Assembly (NCBI GenBank): GCA_964458605.1
Contig: CAYWLS010000001.1
Span: forward strand, 310,001-374,000
Reading direction: 5' to 3'
DNA from: JBBSNV01 sp964458605
GTDB taxonomy: Bacteria; Pseudomonadota; Alphaproteobacteria; Reyranellales; JAQSWP01
Length of the DNA stretch: 64,000 nt
Part shown: positions 16,515-25,309 of the stretch, one piece after another
Position numbering within the stretch: the first letter of the stretch is position 1
How the letters are laid out: the number at the start of each line of letters is the position of its first letter
Made by a program: the position numbers and the translations under genes
The notes under the pieces: model-generated
Told to the model about the DNA's origin: nothing
The model's input: the letters and a program-made list of their open reading frames with translations, nothing else
The model's database searches: none

Positions 16515-17231
16515 CTAGGCCTGGCTCTTGCCGACACCGAGATAGGTCGCCCTGACGCTGGCATCCTGGCGCAGCGCCGCCGAAGAGCCCGACAGGACGA
16601 CCTTGCCGCGTTCCAGCAGATAGGCGCGGTCGGACAACGCCAGGGCCAGGCTGGCGTTCTGTTCGACCAATAGCACGGAAAGCTCCTCGCCACGCAGCTT
16701 GACGACCAGTTCCGCCACTCGCTCGACCATGACCGGCGACAGGCCGAGGGAGGGTTCGTCGAGCATCAGCAGCTTGGGGCGCGCCATCAGTGCCCGGCCC
16801 AGCGCCAGCATCTGCTGCTCGCCGCCCGACAGCGATCCGGCCATGCGCATGGCATAGGCCTGCAGCATCGGGAACAGCGCATTGACGCGCTCCAGCGACT
16901 GCGGCCATTCGCCGTGCGGCCGCACCGTGGCGCCCATCAGCAGGTTCTCGCGCACCGTCAGGTCGGGGAAAATGCGCCGCCCCTCCGGCACATGGACGAT
17001 GCCCGCGCGCACAACGTCGCGGGCGCTGGCGCGATCGAGCGGAGCATCGGCGAAAGCGATATGGCCGCCGGCCAGGGACACGACGCGGGAAATGGCGTTG
17101 AGCGTCGTGGTTTTGCCCGCGCCGTTGGAGCCGATCAGCGCCACCACCTCGCCCGGCCCGACCTCGAGATCGATGCCGTCGAGCGCCACCGCGCCGTGGA
17201 AGCGGACCTTGACGCCCTCAAGTCTGAGCAT
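16515..17231 (-). CDS. livF: Branched-chain-type ABC transporter ATPase LivF
   Basis: 238-residue cytoplasmic ATPase of a HAAT-family importer. Walker A (GSNGAGKTT) is near residue 34, the signature LSGGEQQ near 134 and Walker B (LLMLDEPSLG) near 154; the H-loop position is Q (LLVEQN), as is usual for LivF. It overlaps livG by 14 bases. It is the fourth transporter gene of a minus-strand operon (binding protein, livH, livM, livG, livF) and precedes a CoA-transferase gene. The imported compound is probably the substrate of the neighbouring acyl-CoA pathway rather than leucine, which is inference from context. Confidence 0.93.
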   Translation of the reverse strand: MLRLEGVKVRFHGAVALDGIDLEVGPGEVVALIGSNGAGKTTTLNAISRVVSLAGGHIAFADAPLDRASARDVVRAGIVHVPEGRRIFPDLTVRENLLMGATVRPHGEWPQSLERVNALFPMLQAYAMRMAGSLSGGEQQMLALGRALMARPKLLMLDEPSLGLSPVMVERVAELVVKLRGEELSVLLVEQNASLALALSDRAYLLERGKVVLSGSSAALRQDASVRATYLGVGKSQA

Positions 17232-17934
17232 TGGCGAACTGCCCCAGATAGACGCGGATCACGTCGGGATGGCTGGTGACGTGCTCGGGCGTGCCGCTGG
17301 TCAGCACGCGGCCGGCATCCAGCACCATGACGGTCTCGACCAGCGACATGACGAAGCTCATGTCGTGCTCGACCAGCACGATCGTGCAGCCCGAGTCGCG
17401 CAGGCCGAGGATGCTGCGGCGCAAAGCCAGGCGCTCGCGGTCGTTAAGCCCGGCGGCCGGCTCGTCCAGCATCAGCAATTTCGGGCCGATCGCCATGGCC
17501 ATCGCCATGTTGAGGCGACGGATCACGCCATAAGGACATTGCGCGGCGCGCCGGTCGGCGAACTCGCCGAGTTCGGTCGCCTCCAATATGGCGTCGGCAT
17601 CGGGTTGGTGGGCGGCGAGTCGGGTGCTGGCCACCACGTTCTGCCGCACCGTCATGCCCAGGAAACTCTTGGGATGCTGGAAGGTGCGCACCAGCCCGGC
17701 GCGTGCCAGGCGATAGGTCGGCCAGCCGGTAACGTTCTGCCCGCCATACGTCACCCTCGAGCCTGCAGTGGGCTTCAGGAAGCCGGTGACGCAATTGAAC
17801 AAAGTGGTCTTGCCGGCGCCGTTGGGCCCGATCACCCCGGCGATCGCGCCCTGGCGCACCTGCCACGACACATCGCTCAGCGCGCTCACGCCGCCGAACG
17901 ACAGGGACAGGCCTTCGACCTCGAGGATGTTCAT
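17218..17934 (-). CDS. livG: Branched-chain-type ABC transporter ATPase LivG
   Basis: 238-residue ATPase that pairs with LivF. Walker A GPNGAGKTT lies near residue 37. The signature region is degenerate (PYGVIRRLN) compared with LSYGxQR of other LivG proteins, and Walker B is LLMLDEPAAGL with the LivG-type VEHDM H-loop. The frame is open far upstream, but ATG 17934 overlaps the livM stop (ATGA) and begins the normal LivG N-terminus MNILEVEGLSLSFGG. The degenerate signature is the only oddity. The second LivG in this window (46205) also lacks a canonical LSGGQ. Confidence 0.92.
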   Translation of the reverse strand: MNILEVEGLSLSFGGVSALSDVSWQVRQGAIAGVIGPNGAGKTTLFNCVTGFLKPTAGSRVTYGGQNVTGWPTYRLARAGLVRTFQHPKSFLGMTVRQNVVASTRLAAHQPDADAILEATELGEFADRRAAQCPYGVIRRLNMAMAMAIGPKLLMLDEPAAGLNDRERLALRRSILGLRDSGCTIVLVEHDMSFVMSLVETVMVLDAGRVLTSGTPEHVTSHPDVIRVYLGQFANAQT

Positions 17935-18956
17935 GAGCCGCCGCCTTCCTCGGGCGCGGTCTGGCCGGAAATAACGCGGCTGGCGGTTGGAGCCGCCAGC
18001 CGCCGCAGGAGGAGGTCCTGCGCCGTGCCGACGATGCCGCGCGGGAAGAACAGCACCACCAGCACTAAGATGACGCCCGTGATGATCAGGCTGTCGGTCG
18101 GATCCATGCGCAGGGCCTGCGGCAGCAGCACGATCAGCGCCGCGCCGACGATCGGCCCGAACAGGGTGCCGGCGCCGCCGATCACCACCATCATCACCAG
18201 CCGCACCGATTCCAGGCCGGAGAACAGGGTCGGGGCGATGAACTGCAGGTAGATGCCGAACAGCCCGCCGGCCAGGCCGGCGACCAGCCCGCTGATGGCG
18301 AAGCTGGCCAGCTTGGTGCGCAGCACGTTGACGCCCAGCGCCATGGCGAGGTTGGGGTCGTCGCGCACATAGGTCATGCGCCCGCCCAGCCGCGAGCGCA
18401 GCACCAGCCACAGCCCCAGCGCCACCAGTCCGGTCAGGACGGCGATGGCGAAGAACAGCTCCTGCTTGTCGCGAAAATTGATCTCGATCGCCAGCAGCGG
18501 GAATTTTCCGGCCTGGGGGGGGAACACCAAGCCCATCGGCCCGTGCGTCACCGAGCGCCACTCGTTGAGCACGATGCGCACCAGCTCGCCGAAGGCGAAG
18601 CTGCCGATGGCGAAATAAGGGCCTTCCATGCGCGAGAACAGCGCCACCATGATGGTGCCGATCAGCGCCGCGAACAGGCCGCCGGCCAGGATCGCCAGCG
18701 GCGGCGCCAGGCCGAGATCGACGATGCCCAGCCCGGCGACATAGGCGCCCAGCCCGAACAGCGAGGCGTGGGCGATCGAGAACAGCCCGGTATAGCCGAA
18801 CGCCAGGTCGAGCGACATCGCCAGGATGGCGTAGATCGCCGTGACGATCGCCAGGTGCAGCAGGAAGTCCGAGCCGGTCAGGCCGACATAGAGCGCCAGC
18901 GCGGCCAGCGCCAGCCAGGGCGCGAGGTTGATCGCGGTGCGGCGGTCGAGGTTCAC
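17931..18956 (-). CDS. livM: Branched-chain-type ABC transporter permease LivM
   Basis: 341-residue inner-membrane permease with 8 to 10 hydrophobic spans and the LivM signature around residues 50-75 (LDLAFGYTGLFSIAHA, then GLGAYV). A second conserved stretch near the C-terminus reads VIGGAGTLFGPIVGA. The start is GTG 18956, which overlaps the livH stop as GTGA; the longer open frame upstream lies within livH. It overlaps livG by four bases. It forms the translocation pore with LivH. Confidence 0.93.
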   Translation of the reverse strand: MNLDRRTAINLAPWLALAALALYVGLTGSDFLLHLAIVTAIYAILAMSLDLAFGYTGLFSIAHASLFGLGAYVAGLGIVDLGLAPPLAILAGGLFAALIGTIMVALFSRMEGPYFAIGSFAFGELVRIVLNEWRSVTHGPMGLVFPPQAGKFPLLAIEINFRDKQELFFAIAVLTGLVALGLWLVLRSRLGGRMTYVRDDPNLAMALGVNVLRTKLASFAISGLVAGLAGGLFGIYLQFIAPTLFSGLESVRLVMMVVIGGAGTLFGPIVGAALIVLLPQALRMDPTDSLIITGVILVLVVLFFPRGIVGTAQDLLLRRLAAPTASRVISGQTAPEEGGGS

Positions 18957-19819
18957 GCGCGCCGCTCCGTCACGCCGAACAGGCCGGCGGGCTTGACGAT
19001 CAGCACCAGGATCAGGGCTACGAAGCCGAAGCCATCGCGGAAGGCGGACGACAGATAGCCCGCGCCCAGCGCCTCGATGATGCCCAGCAGCAGGCCGCCG
19101 ACGATGGCGCCGGGGATGCTGCCCAGGCTGCCCAGCACGATGACGATGAAGCCCTTGGCCACCGGCGCGGCGCCCATGAACGGCGACAGCGGGAACAGTG
19201 CGGCCATCAGCCCGCCGGCGACGCCGGCCAGCGCGCAGCCGATGCCGAAGGCCACGGAATAGAGCGCATTGGTGCGCACGCCCATCAACTGCGTGGCGGT
19301 GGGATCGACCGCCAGGGCGCGCAGCGAACGACCCAGACCGGTGCGCTTGAGTAACAGCCATACGCCGACGATGGTCAGCAGGCCGAGGACCACGGCGGCA
19401 ATGCGCTGCCAGGCCAGCACCACGCCGCCCAGGTCGAGGACGCCAGGGAAGGCCGGATTCATGAAATAGGGCTGGGTGCCGACGAACTTGGCAGCGACGT
19501 TCTGCAGGATGGCGATCAGGCCCAGCGACACCACCAGGCCGTTGATCGGCTGGCTCAGGGTGAAGCGAAAGGTCAGCCGTTCGATGACGATGCCCAGCAT
19601 GGCAGCGAACAGTCCCCCGCCGGCCACGGCAACCACGAACGGGACGCCCAGCAGCACCAGGCCGTAGGTGCCGAAGGCTCCGGCCATCAGGAATTCGCCA
19701 TGGGCGAAATTGGTAATGCGCAGGATGCCGAAGGTCAGGGTCAGGCCGACCGCGAACAGCGCATAGAGCACGCCGCCCACGACGCCGTTGGCCAATTGCT
19801 GCAGGAAAGTGTCGAGCAT
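18953..19819 (-). CDS. livH: Branched-chain-type ABC transporter permease LivH
   Basis: 288-residue permease with about eight hydrophobic spans. The LivH pattern is clear: LTLTFGILRITNFAHGEF near residues 27-44 and a VLGSLGSIPGAIVGG segment near the C-terminus. The open frame extends to 19870, but ATG 19819 is preferred because a GAAGG ribosome site lies just upstream and the protein then begins MLDTFLQQLANG, as in LivH proteins. It partners livM, which it overlaps by four bases. A long hairpin separates it from the binding-protein gene upstream. Confidence 0.93.
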   Translation of the reverse strand: MLDTFLQQLANGVVGGVLYALFAVGLTLTFGILRITNFAHGEFLMAGAFGTYGLVLLGVPFVVAVAGGGLFAAMLGIVIERLTFRFTLSQPINGLVVSLGLIAILQNVAAKFVGTQPYFMNPAFPGVLDLGGVVLAWQRIAAVVLGLLTIVGVWLLLKRTGLGRSLRALAVDPTATQLMGVRTNALYSVAFGIGCALAGVAGGLMAALFPLSPFMGAAPVAKGFIVIVLGSLGSIPGAIVGGLLLGIIEALGAGYLSSAFRDGFGFVALILVLIVKPAGLFGVTERRA

Positions 19820-19876
19820 GGCGGTGCCTTCGTCATCCGCCCGCCGCGCGATGGAGGCGCCGCGGGACAAAGAGGA

Positions 19877-19922
19877 CCGGCCGGGACGGCAGCGGCTTGC
19901 GCCGCGACCGCCCCGACCGGCC
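19877..19922 (-). terminator. Intercistronic hairpin between binding-protein and permease genes
   Basis: An imperfect stem of about 18 pairs with a four-base loop lies in the 116-base gap after the binding-protein stop. On the minus strand it is followed by the pyrimidine-rich CTCTTTGT. Such hairpins commonly allow more binding protein than permease to be made, by partial termination or by protecting the upstream mRNA. The second liv operon has a perfect hairpin at the matching place (43514-43539). Confidence 0.5.
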
Positions 19923-19935
19923 TAAAGGGCCGAAT

Positions 19936-21084
19936 TCACTTGGTCGGGATCGTGATCGGCCGAATTTCGACGACTTTGCCGTCCTTCATGTAGACGCCTT
20001 CCATGCCCTGGCGGGCCAGGCCCTTGTCGTCGACCTGCCACGCCACCAGACCTTGGTAGGTATGGTTGCGGATCGCCTGGGCCACGGCCTTCAGGTCGGT
20101 GGCGGTGCCGGCAGTCTCCATGGCCTTGGCCACCATGTTCATGCCGTCATACTGGGTGACGGACCAGAAGCTGGAAGCGTTCAGCTTGCCGCCGATCTTC
20201 TCCAGCGCCTGCATGTAGGCCAGCACGGTCGGATCCTTCTGCTGCTCGCCCAGGAAGCGGGTCCATGACGGGTAGGCGAACTCGGACAGCGACTCGCCCG
20301 AGGCGCCCGATACGCCAACCATGCCGGCCAGCTTGGCCTTGATGCCCAGTTCGACGGCCTGACGGAAGATGCCGCGCACCTCGTCCGAGTAGCCCGCCAT
20401 GACCAGGTCGGGGTTCTTCTGCCGGATGCTGGTGAGCTGCGGCGTGAAATCGGTGGTGCCGTGGTCGTAGCGCTCGACCGCGACCACCTTGATGTTGTTG
20501 GCTTCGAGCGCCTGGCGATAGGTGTCGGCGTAGATCTGGCCGGCTTCGTCGCTCGGCGAGATCAGCGCCGCGGTCTGCGGCTTGAACTTCTCGATCACGT
20601 AGGGCACCCACAGCGCCGACGAGCCGGTCGAACCGGCCTCGACGTTGCCGACGCGGAACAGCAGGTCGCGATCCGGCTTGCCGAGGAATTGCACGATGGC
20701 GGCGTTGGGGCTCAGCATCATCACGCCCGAGGGCATGATGGCCTGCATCACCGGCACCGACTCGGAGCTCAGGTTGCAGCAGAAGAAGATCTTCACGCCA
20801 TCGGCCAGCATGCGCTGGGCCTCGGCGACGGCCTGGGCCGGATCGGACTTGGTGTCGGCCAGCGACAGTTCGAGCTTGTAGGTCTTGCCGCCGGCCTTAA
20901 TGCCGCCCTTGGCGTTGATCTGCTCGACCGCCAGCTTCAGACCCTGGCTGTAGGGCACGCCGAAATTGGCTTGCGGGCCGGTGGTGCCGAACAGGCCGCC
21001 CACCTTGAGAACTTCCTGCGCAACGGCGCCGGTTGCCATGGCGACGAGCGCCGCGGCAGCTAAGAACAGGCTGCGGAACTTCAT
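19936..21084 (-). CDS. Periplasmic substrate-binding protein of Liv-type ABC transporter
   Basis: 382-residue LivK-like (periplasmic binding protein type I, Peripla_BP_6) receptor. It has a Sec signal peptide, residues 1-22, with likely cleavage after AVA (AVA|QE). The mature start VLKVGGLFGTTGPQA and the later GYSDEVRGIFRQAVELG are typical of the family. A strong GGAGGAAG ribosome site precedes ATG 21084. It is the first gene of the minus-strand liv operon and is divergent from the flavoenzyme gene at 21310; the shared 225-base gap holds two ATTG-N3-CAAT elements. The ligand is unknown: the family also binds amides, aromatic acids and other organic acids. Confidence 0.92.
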   Translation of the reverse strand: MKFRSLFLAAAALVAMATGAVAQEVLKVGGLFGTTGPQANFGVPYSQGLKLAVEQINAKGGIKAGGKTYKLELSLADTKSDPAQAVAEAQRMLADGVKIFFCCNLSSESVPVMQAIMPSGVMMLSPNAAIVQFLGKPDRDLLFRVGNVEAGSTGSSALWVPYVIEKFKPQTAALISPSDEAGQIYADTYRQALEANNIKVVAVERYDHGTTDFTPQLTSIRQKNPDLVMAGYSDEVRGIFRQAVELGIKAKLAGMVGVSGASGESLSEFAYPSWTRFLGEQQKDPTVLAYMQALEKIGGKLNASSFWSVTQYDGMNMVAKAMETAGTATDLKAVAQAIRNHTYQGLVAWQVDDKGLARQGMEGVYMKDGKVVEIRPITIPTK

Positions 21085-21149
21085 GTTTTGCTTCCTCCCG
21101 ATGGGTCTGCGTTTTTATGGGTACGGCACTTGCATCATTGCCATACCCT

Positions 21150-21164
21150 CGATTGCTACAATTT
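21150..21164. promoter_or_regulatory. ATTG-N3-CAAT operator-like site upstream of liv operon
   Basis: CGATTG-CTA-CAATTT, an imperfect palindrome around ATTG-N3-CAAT, 66-80 bases upstream of the binding-protein start. It is almost the same as the site at 35542-35556 (CGATTG-CTG-CAATTT). It belongs to a recurring element found in the promoter regions of this catabolic cluster. Binding by one of the MocR regulators is inferred, not shown. Confidence 0.5.
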
Positions 21165-21245
21165 TGATTGTTGTCAGGCCAGATTGGTATGGTCAATCAA
21201 AACATTTGGGGCAAAATTGCACTTATCCACGGGCGATCTCGTAGC

Positions 21246-21260
21246 CAATTGACACAATTG
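21246..21260. promoter_or_regulatory. CAATTG-N3-CAATTG operator-like site upstream of flavoenzyme operon
   Basis: CAATTG-ACA-CAATTG, a full-length match to the recurring palindrome, 50-64 bases upstream of the ATG at 21310 and so in the likely promoter. Each CAATTG is itself a palindrome, so the element reads the same on both strands apart from the spacer. The same full form occurs at 49398 and 51100. Confidence 0.6.
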
Positions 21261-21309
21261 AGATAATCAATAGGCTGGTCCGATCACAACAAAAGCCTTT
21301 AGGGAGAAA

Positions 21310-22548
21310 ATGCTCATGGGTGGCACTGCCGGCGCGACGACTGCGCCCTCGCGCATCACCAATCTTCAGGAACTGCAGCAGGCGTTGGACCGCGTGTCGG
21401 GGCCGATCGCCGAGCGCGCCGTCGAGGTCGACCGCAAGGGTACCTTTCCGCACGAGAACATGAAGACCTTGCGCGACGCCGGGCTGCTTGGCGTCTGCCT
21501 GTCGAAGGATCTGGGCGGGCTGGGCCTGGGGCCCGGCGGCGACTACGAATCCTTCTTCACCATCAACGACCGCATGGGCGCCTTGTGCGGCAGCACCGCG
21601 CAGGTGCTGTTCGTGCAGAACGCCTCGGTCGTCACCCTGGGCATGATGGCGACCAAGGAACGCATGAAGGGCTTCGCCGAGGCGATCCACACGCGCGGCG
21701 CCACATTCTGCTATGTCGGCGCCGAACCCAACGACCGTTTTACCAAGACCGGCCAGCGCATCATGTCCGAGACGGTGGCCAAACGCGTCAAGGGCGGCTG
21801 GAACGTCACCGGCAAGAAGGCCTTCGCCACCGGATCGGGCGGCGCCAGCTACATCATCGCCTATTGCATGCCGGAGGGCGAAGAAGACCAGAACAAGATG
21901 CTGGTGGTCGTCGCTCCGGTCGACGGGCCGGGCGTGAAGGTGATCGACAGCTGGGACAACATGGGCCAGCGCGCCACCGCCAGCGGCCTGATCGAGTTCA
22001 AGGACTGCTTCGTGCCCGACGACATGGTGCTGGGCGAGCCCGGCACCTTCTTCGAGGTCAAGATCCTGGGCGCCATCTACCAGCTCGGCTTCGCCGCGCT
22101 GCTGACCGGCTTTGCCCAGGGCGCGCTCGATTTCACGGTCAACTTCGTCAAGAACTCGCTGCGTCCGACGGTGGGATTCGAGAACGCCGCGCACGAGCCC
22201 AACATCCAGGTGCATATCGCCGACATGTCGACCGACATCGAGGCGTCGCGCGCGCTGTGGAAGCGGGCCGCCAACATGCTGCAGGAATCGGAGCAGGGCA
22301 AGGTGTCGATGTTCGCCGCCATGAACGCGGTCTACAACGCGCGCACCTTCGCCACCCAGATCTCGGTGGCGATCGGTTCGCGCATGTTCCAGATCTGCGG
22401 CGCGCGCTCGACCGCCGGCGGCCTGGACGCCGACCGCTTCTGGCGCAACGCCCGTACCCTGTCGCTGCACGACAATCTCGACCGCCAGCGCGGCATCATC
22501 GGCCGCTACGTCCTGGGCGTCGAGAATCCGGCGATCGGCACGCGCTGA
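21310..22548 (+). CDS. Acyl-CoA-dehydrogenase-fold flavoenzyme, DszC/SfnC-like monooxygenase or dehydrogenase
   Basis: 412-residue protein of the acyl-CoA dehydrogenase fold. The N-terminal helical domain (GLLGVCLSKDLGGLGLG), the central beta domain (WNVTGKKAFATGSGG near residues 160-180) and the C-terminal helical bundle are present. The C-terminus (ARTLSLHDNLDRQRGIIG) resembles group D flavin monooxygenases such as DszC and SfnC more than true dehydrogenases, and no YEGTxEIQ catalytic-Glu motif is visible. It may therefore use reduced flavin and oxygen. The AGGGAG ribosome site is three bases from ATG 21310 but nine from ATG 21316, so translation may begin at the second. First gene of an operon that runs to the MocR gene at 27127. 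Substrate unknown. Confidence 0.75.
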   Translation: MLMGGTAGATTAPSRITNLQELQQALDRVSGPIAERAVEVDRKGTFPHENMKTLRDAGLLGVCLSKDLGGLGLGPGGDYESFFTINDRMGALCGSTAQVLFVQNASVVTLGMMATKERMKGFAEAIHTRGATFCYVGAEPNDRFTKTGQRIMSETVAKRVKGGWNVTGKKAFATGSGGASYIIAYCMPEGEEDQNKMLVVVAPVDGPGVKVIDSWDNMGQRATASGLIEFKDCFVPDDMVLGEPGTFFEVKILGAIYQLGFAALLTGFAQGALDFTVNFVKNSLRPTVGFENAAHEPNIQVHIADMSTDIEASRALWKRAANMLQESEQGKVSMFAAMNAVYNARTFATQISVAIGSRMFQICGARSTAGGLDADRFWRNARTLSLHDNLDRQRGIIGRYVLGVENPAIGTR

Positions 22549-22578
22549 CCGCCAATGCCTCGGCGCGATCTGTCACCC

Positions 22579-22610
22579 GGCCGCGCAGGAATGCTCTATC
22601 CTGCGCGGTC
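22579..22610 (+). terminator. Perfect intercistronic hairpin
   Basis: CCGCGCAGGA (22581-22590) pairs perfectly with TCCTGCGCGG (22599-22608) across an eight-base loop, and two more pairs (one of them G-T) extend the stem. It lies in the 113-base gap between the flavoenzyme and carboxyltransferase genes. No T-run follows, so it is more likely an mRNA-processing or attenuation element than a full terminator. Confidence 0.45.
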
Positions 22611-22661
22611 GCCGGCGGCGCCGAACCCGCACCCCGGCTGTCCGTGCAAAACCGAGGATCC

Positions 22662-24281
22662 ATGCCTGCCATCGAATCGCTGATCGATACGTCGAGCGAA
22701 GAATTCGCCGCCAACCGCGCCGCGATGCTCGACCTGATCGAACGTTTCCGCGCCCTCGAGAACCGGGTGCGCGAGACCTCCAACGCCAAGCAGGCGCTGT
22801 TCGAGCAGCGTGGCCAGTTGCTGCCGCGCCAGCGCATCGCCCTGCTGCTCGATCGCGGCAGCCCGTTCCTGCCGCTGTCCTCGCTGGCCGGGCTGGGGAT
22901 GCACGACGACGACGGCGAGCGCAACGTGCTGGGCGGCGGCGTGATCGCCGGCATCGGCTATGTCGAGGGCGTGCGCTGCCTGGTGTCGGCTTCCGACAGC
23001 GGCATCAAGGGCGGCACCTCGACCCCGATGGGCAGCAAGAAGCGGCTGCGGGTGCAGGACATCGCGCTCAACTGCAAGCTGCCGCACATCTATCTGGTGG
23101 AATCCGGCGGCGCCAATCTGAACTACCAGGCGCTGGCCTTCGTCGAGGGCGGCCGCACCTTCCGCAACCAGGCGCGACTGTCGGCCGCCGGCATTCCGCA
23201 GGTCACCGTGGTGCACGGCTCCTCGACCGCGGGCGGCGCCTATCTGCCGGGCCTGAGCGACTACGTCATCATGGTGCGCAAGCGCGCCAAGGTGTTCCTG
23301 GCCGGCCCGCCGCTCCTGAAGGCCGCTACCGGCGAGGTGGCGACCGACGAGGAGCTGGGCGGCGCGGAGATGCATGCCACCGTGTCGGGCGTGGCGGATT
23401 TCATGGCCGAGGACGACACCGACGCGATCCGCATCGCCCGCGAGGTCATGGCGCAGCTGCGCTGGAACGAGCGCATGTCGCCGGAGGCGCCGCGCACCTG
23501 GCGCGAGCCGCGCTACTCGCCGGACGAGCTGGCGGGCGTGGTGCCGGTCGATTTCCGCAAACCCTACGACGTGCGCGAGGTGATCGCCCGGCTGGCCGAC
23601 GATTCCGATTTCCTCGACTTCAAGCCGACCTACGGCGGCAGCACGGTGTGCGGCCAGGCGGCGGTGCAGGGCCTGGCCTGCGCCTTCATCGGCAACAACG
23701 GTCCGATCGACGCCGACGGGGCGGCCAAGGCGGCGCAGTTCATCCAGCTGATGTGCCAGGCCAACACGCCGATCGTCTATCTGCAGAACACCACCGGCTT
23801 CCTGGTCGGGCGCGAAGCCGAGCGCAAGGGCATCGTCAAGCACGGCTCGAAGATGATCCAGGCGGTGTCCAACGCCACCGTGCCGCAGATCACGCTGCAT
23901 ATCGGCGCCAGCTTCGGCGCCGGCAATTACGCCATGAACGGCCGCGCCTACGATCCCGCCTTCATCTTCGCCTGGCCCAACAACCGGGTGGCGGTGATGG
24001 GCGGCGAGCAGGCCGCCAAGGTGCTGTCGATCGTCACCGAGGGCGCCGCCAAACGCAGCGGCAAGCCGGTCGACCATGCCGCGCTGGCCGAGCGGGAGAA
24101 GAAGATCATCGACCAGTTCGACCGCGAATCGACGGCGCTCTACGCCACGGCGCGGCTGTGGGACGACGGGCTGATCGACCCGCGCGATACGCGCGACGTG
24201 CTGGGAATGTGCCTGTCCTGCTGCCACGATGCGACGCGCGTGACGCTCCGGCCGTCGAGCTTCGGCGTGGCGCGCATGTAG
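22662..24281 (+). CDS. Acyl-CoA carboxylase carboxyltransferase (beta) subunit, MccB/AtuC-like
   Basis: 539 residues, the size of methylcrotonyl-CoA or geranyl-CoA carboxylase beta subunits. Both crotonase-type halves are present: N-half with SGGANLNYQA (about 148-157) and GSSTAGGAYLPGLSDY (about 187-202), C-half with NTTGFLVGREAE and HIGASFGAGNYAMNGRAYDP. It would transfer CO2 from carboxybiotin to the gamma carbon of a beta-methyl enoyl-CoA. The start ATG 22662 has a GAGGA site; the longer open frame overlaps the previous gene. With the AtuE-like hydratase and AtuA downstream it points to an Atu/Liu-type pathway for a methyl-branched acid. The biotin-carrying alpha subunit is not in the window, so it must come from elsewhere or this enzyme acts differently. 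Confidence 0.88.
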   Translation: MPAIESLIDTSSEEFAANRAAMLDLIERFRALENRVRETSNAKQALFEQRGQLLPRQRIALLLDRGSPFLPLSSLAGLGMHDDDGERNVLGGGVIAGIGYVEGVRCLVSASDSGIKGGTSTPMGSKKRLRVQDIALNCKLPHIYLVESGGANLNYQALAFVEGGRTFRNQARLSAAGIPQVTVVHGSSTAGGAYLPGLSDYVIMVRKRAKVFLAGPPLLKAATGEVATDEELGGAEMHATVSGVADFMAEDDTDAIRIAREVMAQLRWNERMSPEAPRTWREPRYSPDELAGVVPVDFRKPYDVREVIARLADDSDFLDFKPTYGGSTVCGQAAVQGLACAFIGNNGPIDADGAAKAAQFIQLMCQANTPIVYLQNTTGFLVGREAERKGIVKHGSKMIQAVSNATVPQITLHIGASFGAGNYAMNGRAYDPAFIFAWPNNRVAVMGGEQAAKVLSIVTEGAAKRSGKPVDHAALAEREKKIIDQFDRESTALYATARLWDDGLIDPRDTRDVLGMCLSCCHDATRVTLRPSSFGVARM

Positions 24282-24374
24282 GGAGGCGGGCAAGCGGTCG
24301 CCGGGCCGAAGGCCGGCCGCCGCAAGCCTCAGGCGAGGGACAGCCGCCTGCAATACTGGAGAAGGATGGGTCAC

Positions 24375-24458
24375 ATGAACGAAGCTCCGACGCGTAGCCC
24401 CGGTCGCGACCTGCGCCAGCCACCGACCGGCATCCTGCCGGCGAGGACGGCGTCATGA
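24375..24458 (+). CDS. Possible small leader ORF coupled to the hydratase gene
   Basis: 27 codons (MNEAPTRSPG...) with a strong GGAGAAGG ribosome site nine bases upstream of ATG 24375; an in-frame ATG at 24366 directly abuts the site. Its TGA overlaps the hydratase ATG at 24455 (ATGA), so it would couple translation into that gene, which lacks its own clear ribosome site. The product is short, Pro/Arg-rich and unlike anything I recognise. It may simply deliver ribosomes. Confidence 0.35.
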   Translation: MNEAPTRSPGRDLRQPPTGILPARTAS

Positions 24459-25276
24459 GCGAGCTGCCGCAAACCGAGCATATCAAGCTGGAACGATCCG
24501 GCCCGGTGCTGCGCCTGTGGCTGAACCGGCCCGATGCGCGCAATGCCATGAGCCGGCAGATGCAGGGCGAGATTCTCGCCGCCTTCAACGCCATCCGCGA
24601 CGACCGATCGGTGCGCATTGTCGTGATCCGCGGCGCGGGCGGCACGTTCTGCGCCGGCGGCGACATCAAGAACATGCAGAAATCGGGTGCGCCGCAGCCG
24701 GCCGAGGCGACCGACGAACTGCGCGCCGGCAACCGGCGCGGCAGCTCCATGCTCCAGGCCATCAATACCGCGCCGCAGACGGTGATCAGCGCCATCGAGG
24801 GTTTCGCGCTGGGCGGCGGTTTTGGCCTGTCCTGCGTGTCCGATATCTCGATCGTGCGCACCGACGCCACGTTCGGCCTGACCGAAGTGACGATCGGCGT
24901 GGTGCCGGCCGCCATCTCGCCCTATGTGGTCGGCCGCATCGGCCTGACGGCGGCGCGACGGCTGGGCGTGTCCGGCATGCGCATCAACGGCAGCCAGGCG
25001 GTGGAGATCGGCCTGGCCCATATCGCGGTGCCCGACGAGGCGGCGATGGAGGCCGAGCTGAAGAAGGCGATCAACCAGGTGCTGAAATGCGCCCCCGGCG
25101 CCGTGGCCGAGACCAAGCGGCTGATGCTGCGCGCCGCCGGCGTGCTGGAGATCGAAAGCTTGCAGGAACTGGCGGCCGACAGCTTCGTGCGCGCGGTGCG
25201 CGGGGCGGAGGGCCGGGAAGGCACGCTGGCCTTCGTCGAGAAGCGCAAGCCCAACTGGGTCACCACGATCGACTGA
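24455..25276 (+). CDS. Enoyl-CoA hydratase/isomerase family, AtuE/LiuC-like
   Basis: 273-residue crotonase-fold enzyme. The oxyanion-hole segment reads FCAGGDIKNMQ (about 67-77). The second conserved stretch, ALGGGFGLSCVSDISI followed by FGLTEVTIGVVPA and VVGRIGLTAARRL, closely follows 3-methylglutaconyl-CoA or isohexenylglutaconyl-CoA hydratases (LiuC/AtuE). As in those, the first crotonase Glu position is Gly (GGGFGL) and the second Glu is present (LTEVTIG). Expected to hydrate the product of the carboxylase encoded upstream. It overlaps the small ORF before it and is 33 bases from the atuA-like gene. Confidence 0.82.
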   Translation: MSELPQTEHIKLERSGPVLRLWLNRPDARNAMSRQMQGEILAAFNAIRDDRSVRIVVIRGAGGTFCAGGDIKNMQKSGAPQPAEATDELRAGNRRGSSMLQAINTAPQTVISAIEGFALGGGFGLSCVSDISIVRTDATFGLTEVTIGVVPAAISPYVVGRIGLTAARRLGVSGMRINGSQAVEIGLAHIAVPDEAAMEAELKKAINQVLKCAPGAVAETKRLMLRAAGVLEIESLQELAADSFVRAVRGAEGREGTLAFVEKRKPNWVTTID

Positions 25277-25309
25277 ACGACGCGGCAAATCGGGGCAGGG
25301 ACGGACAGC

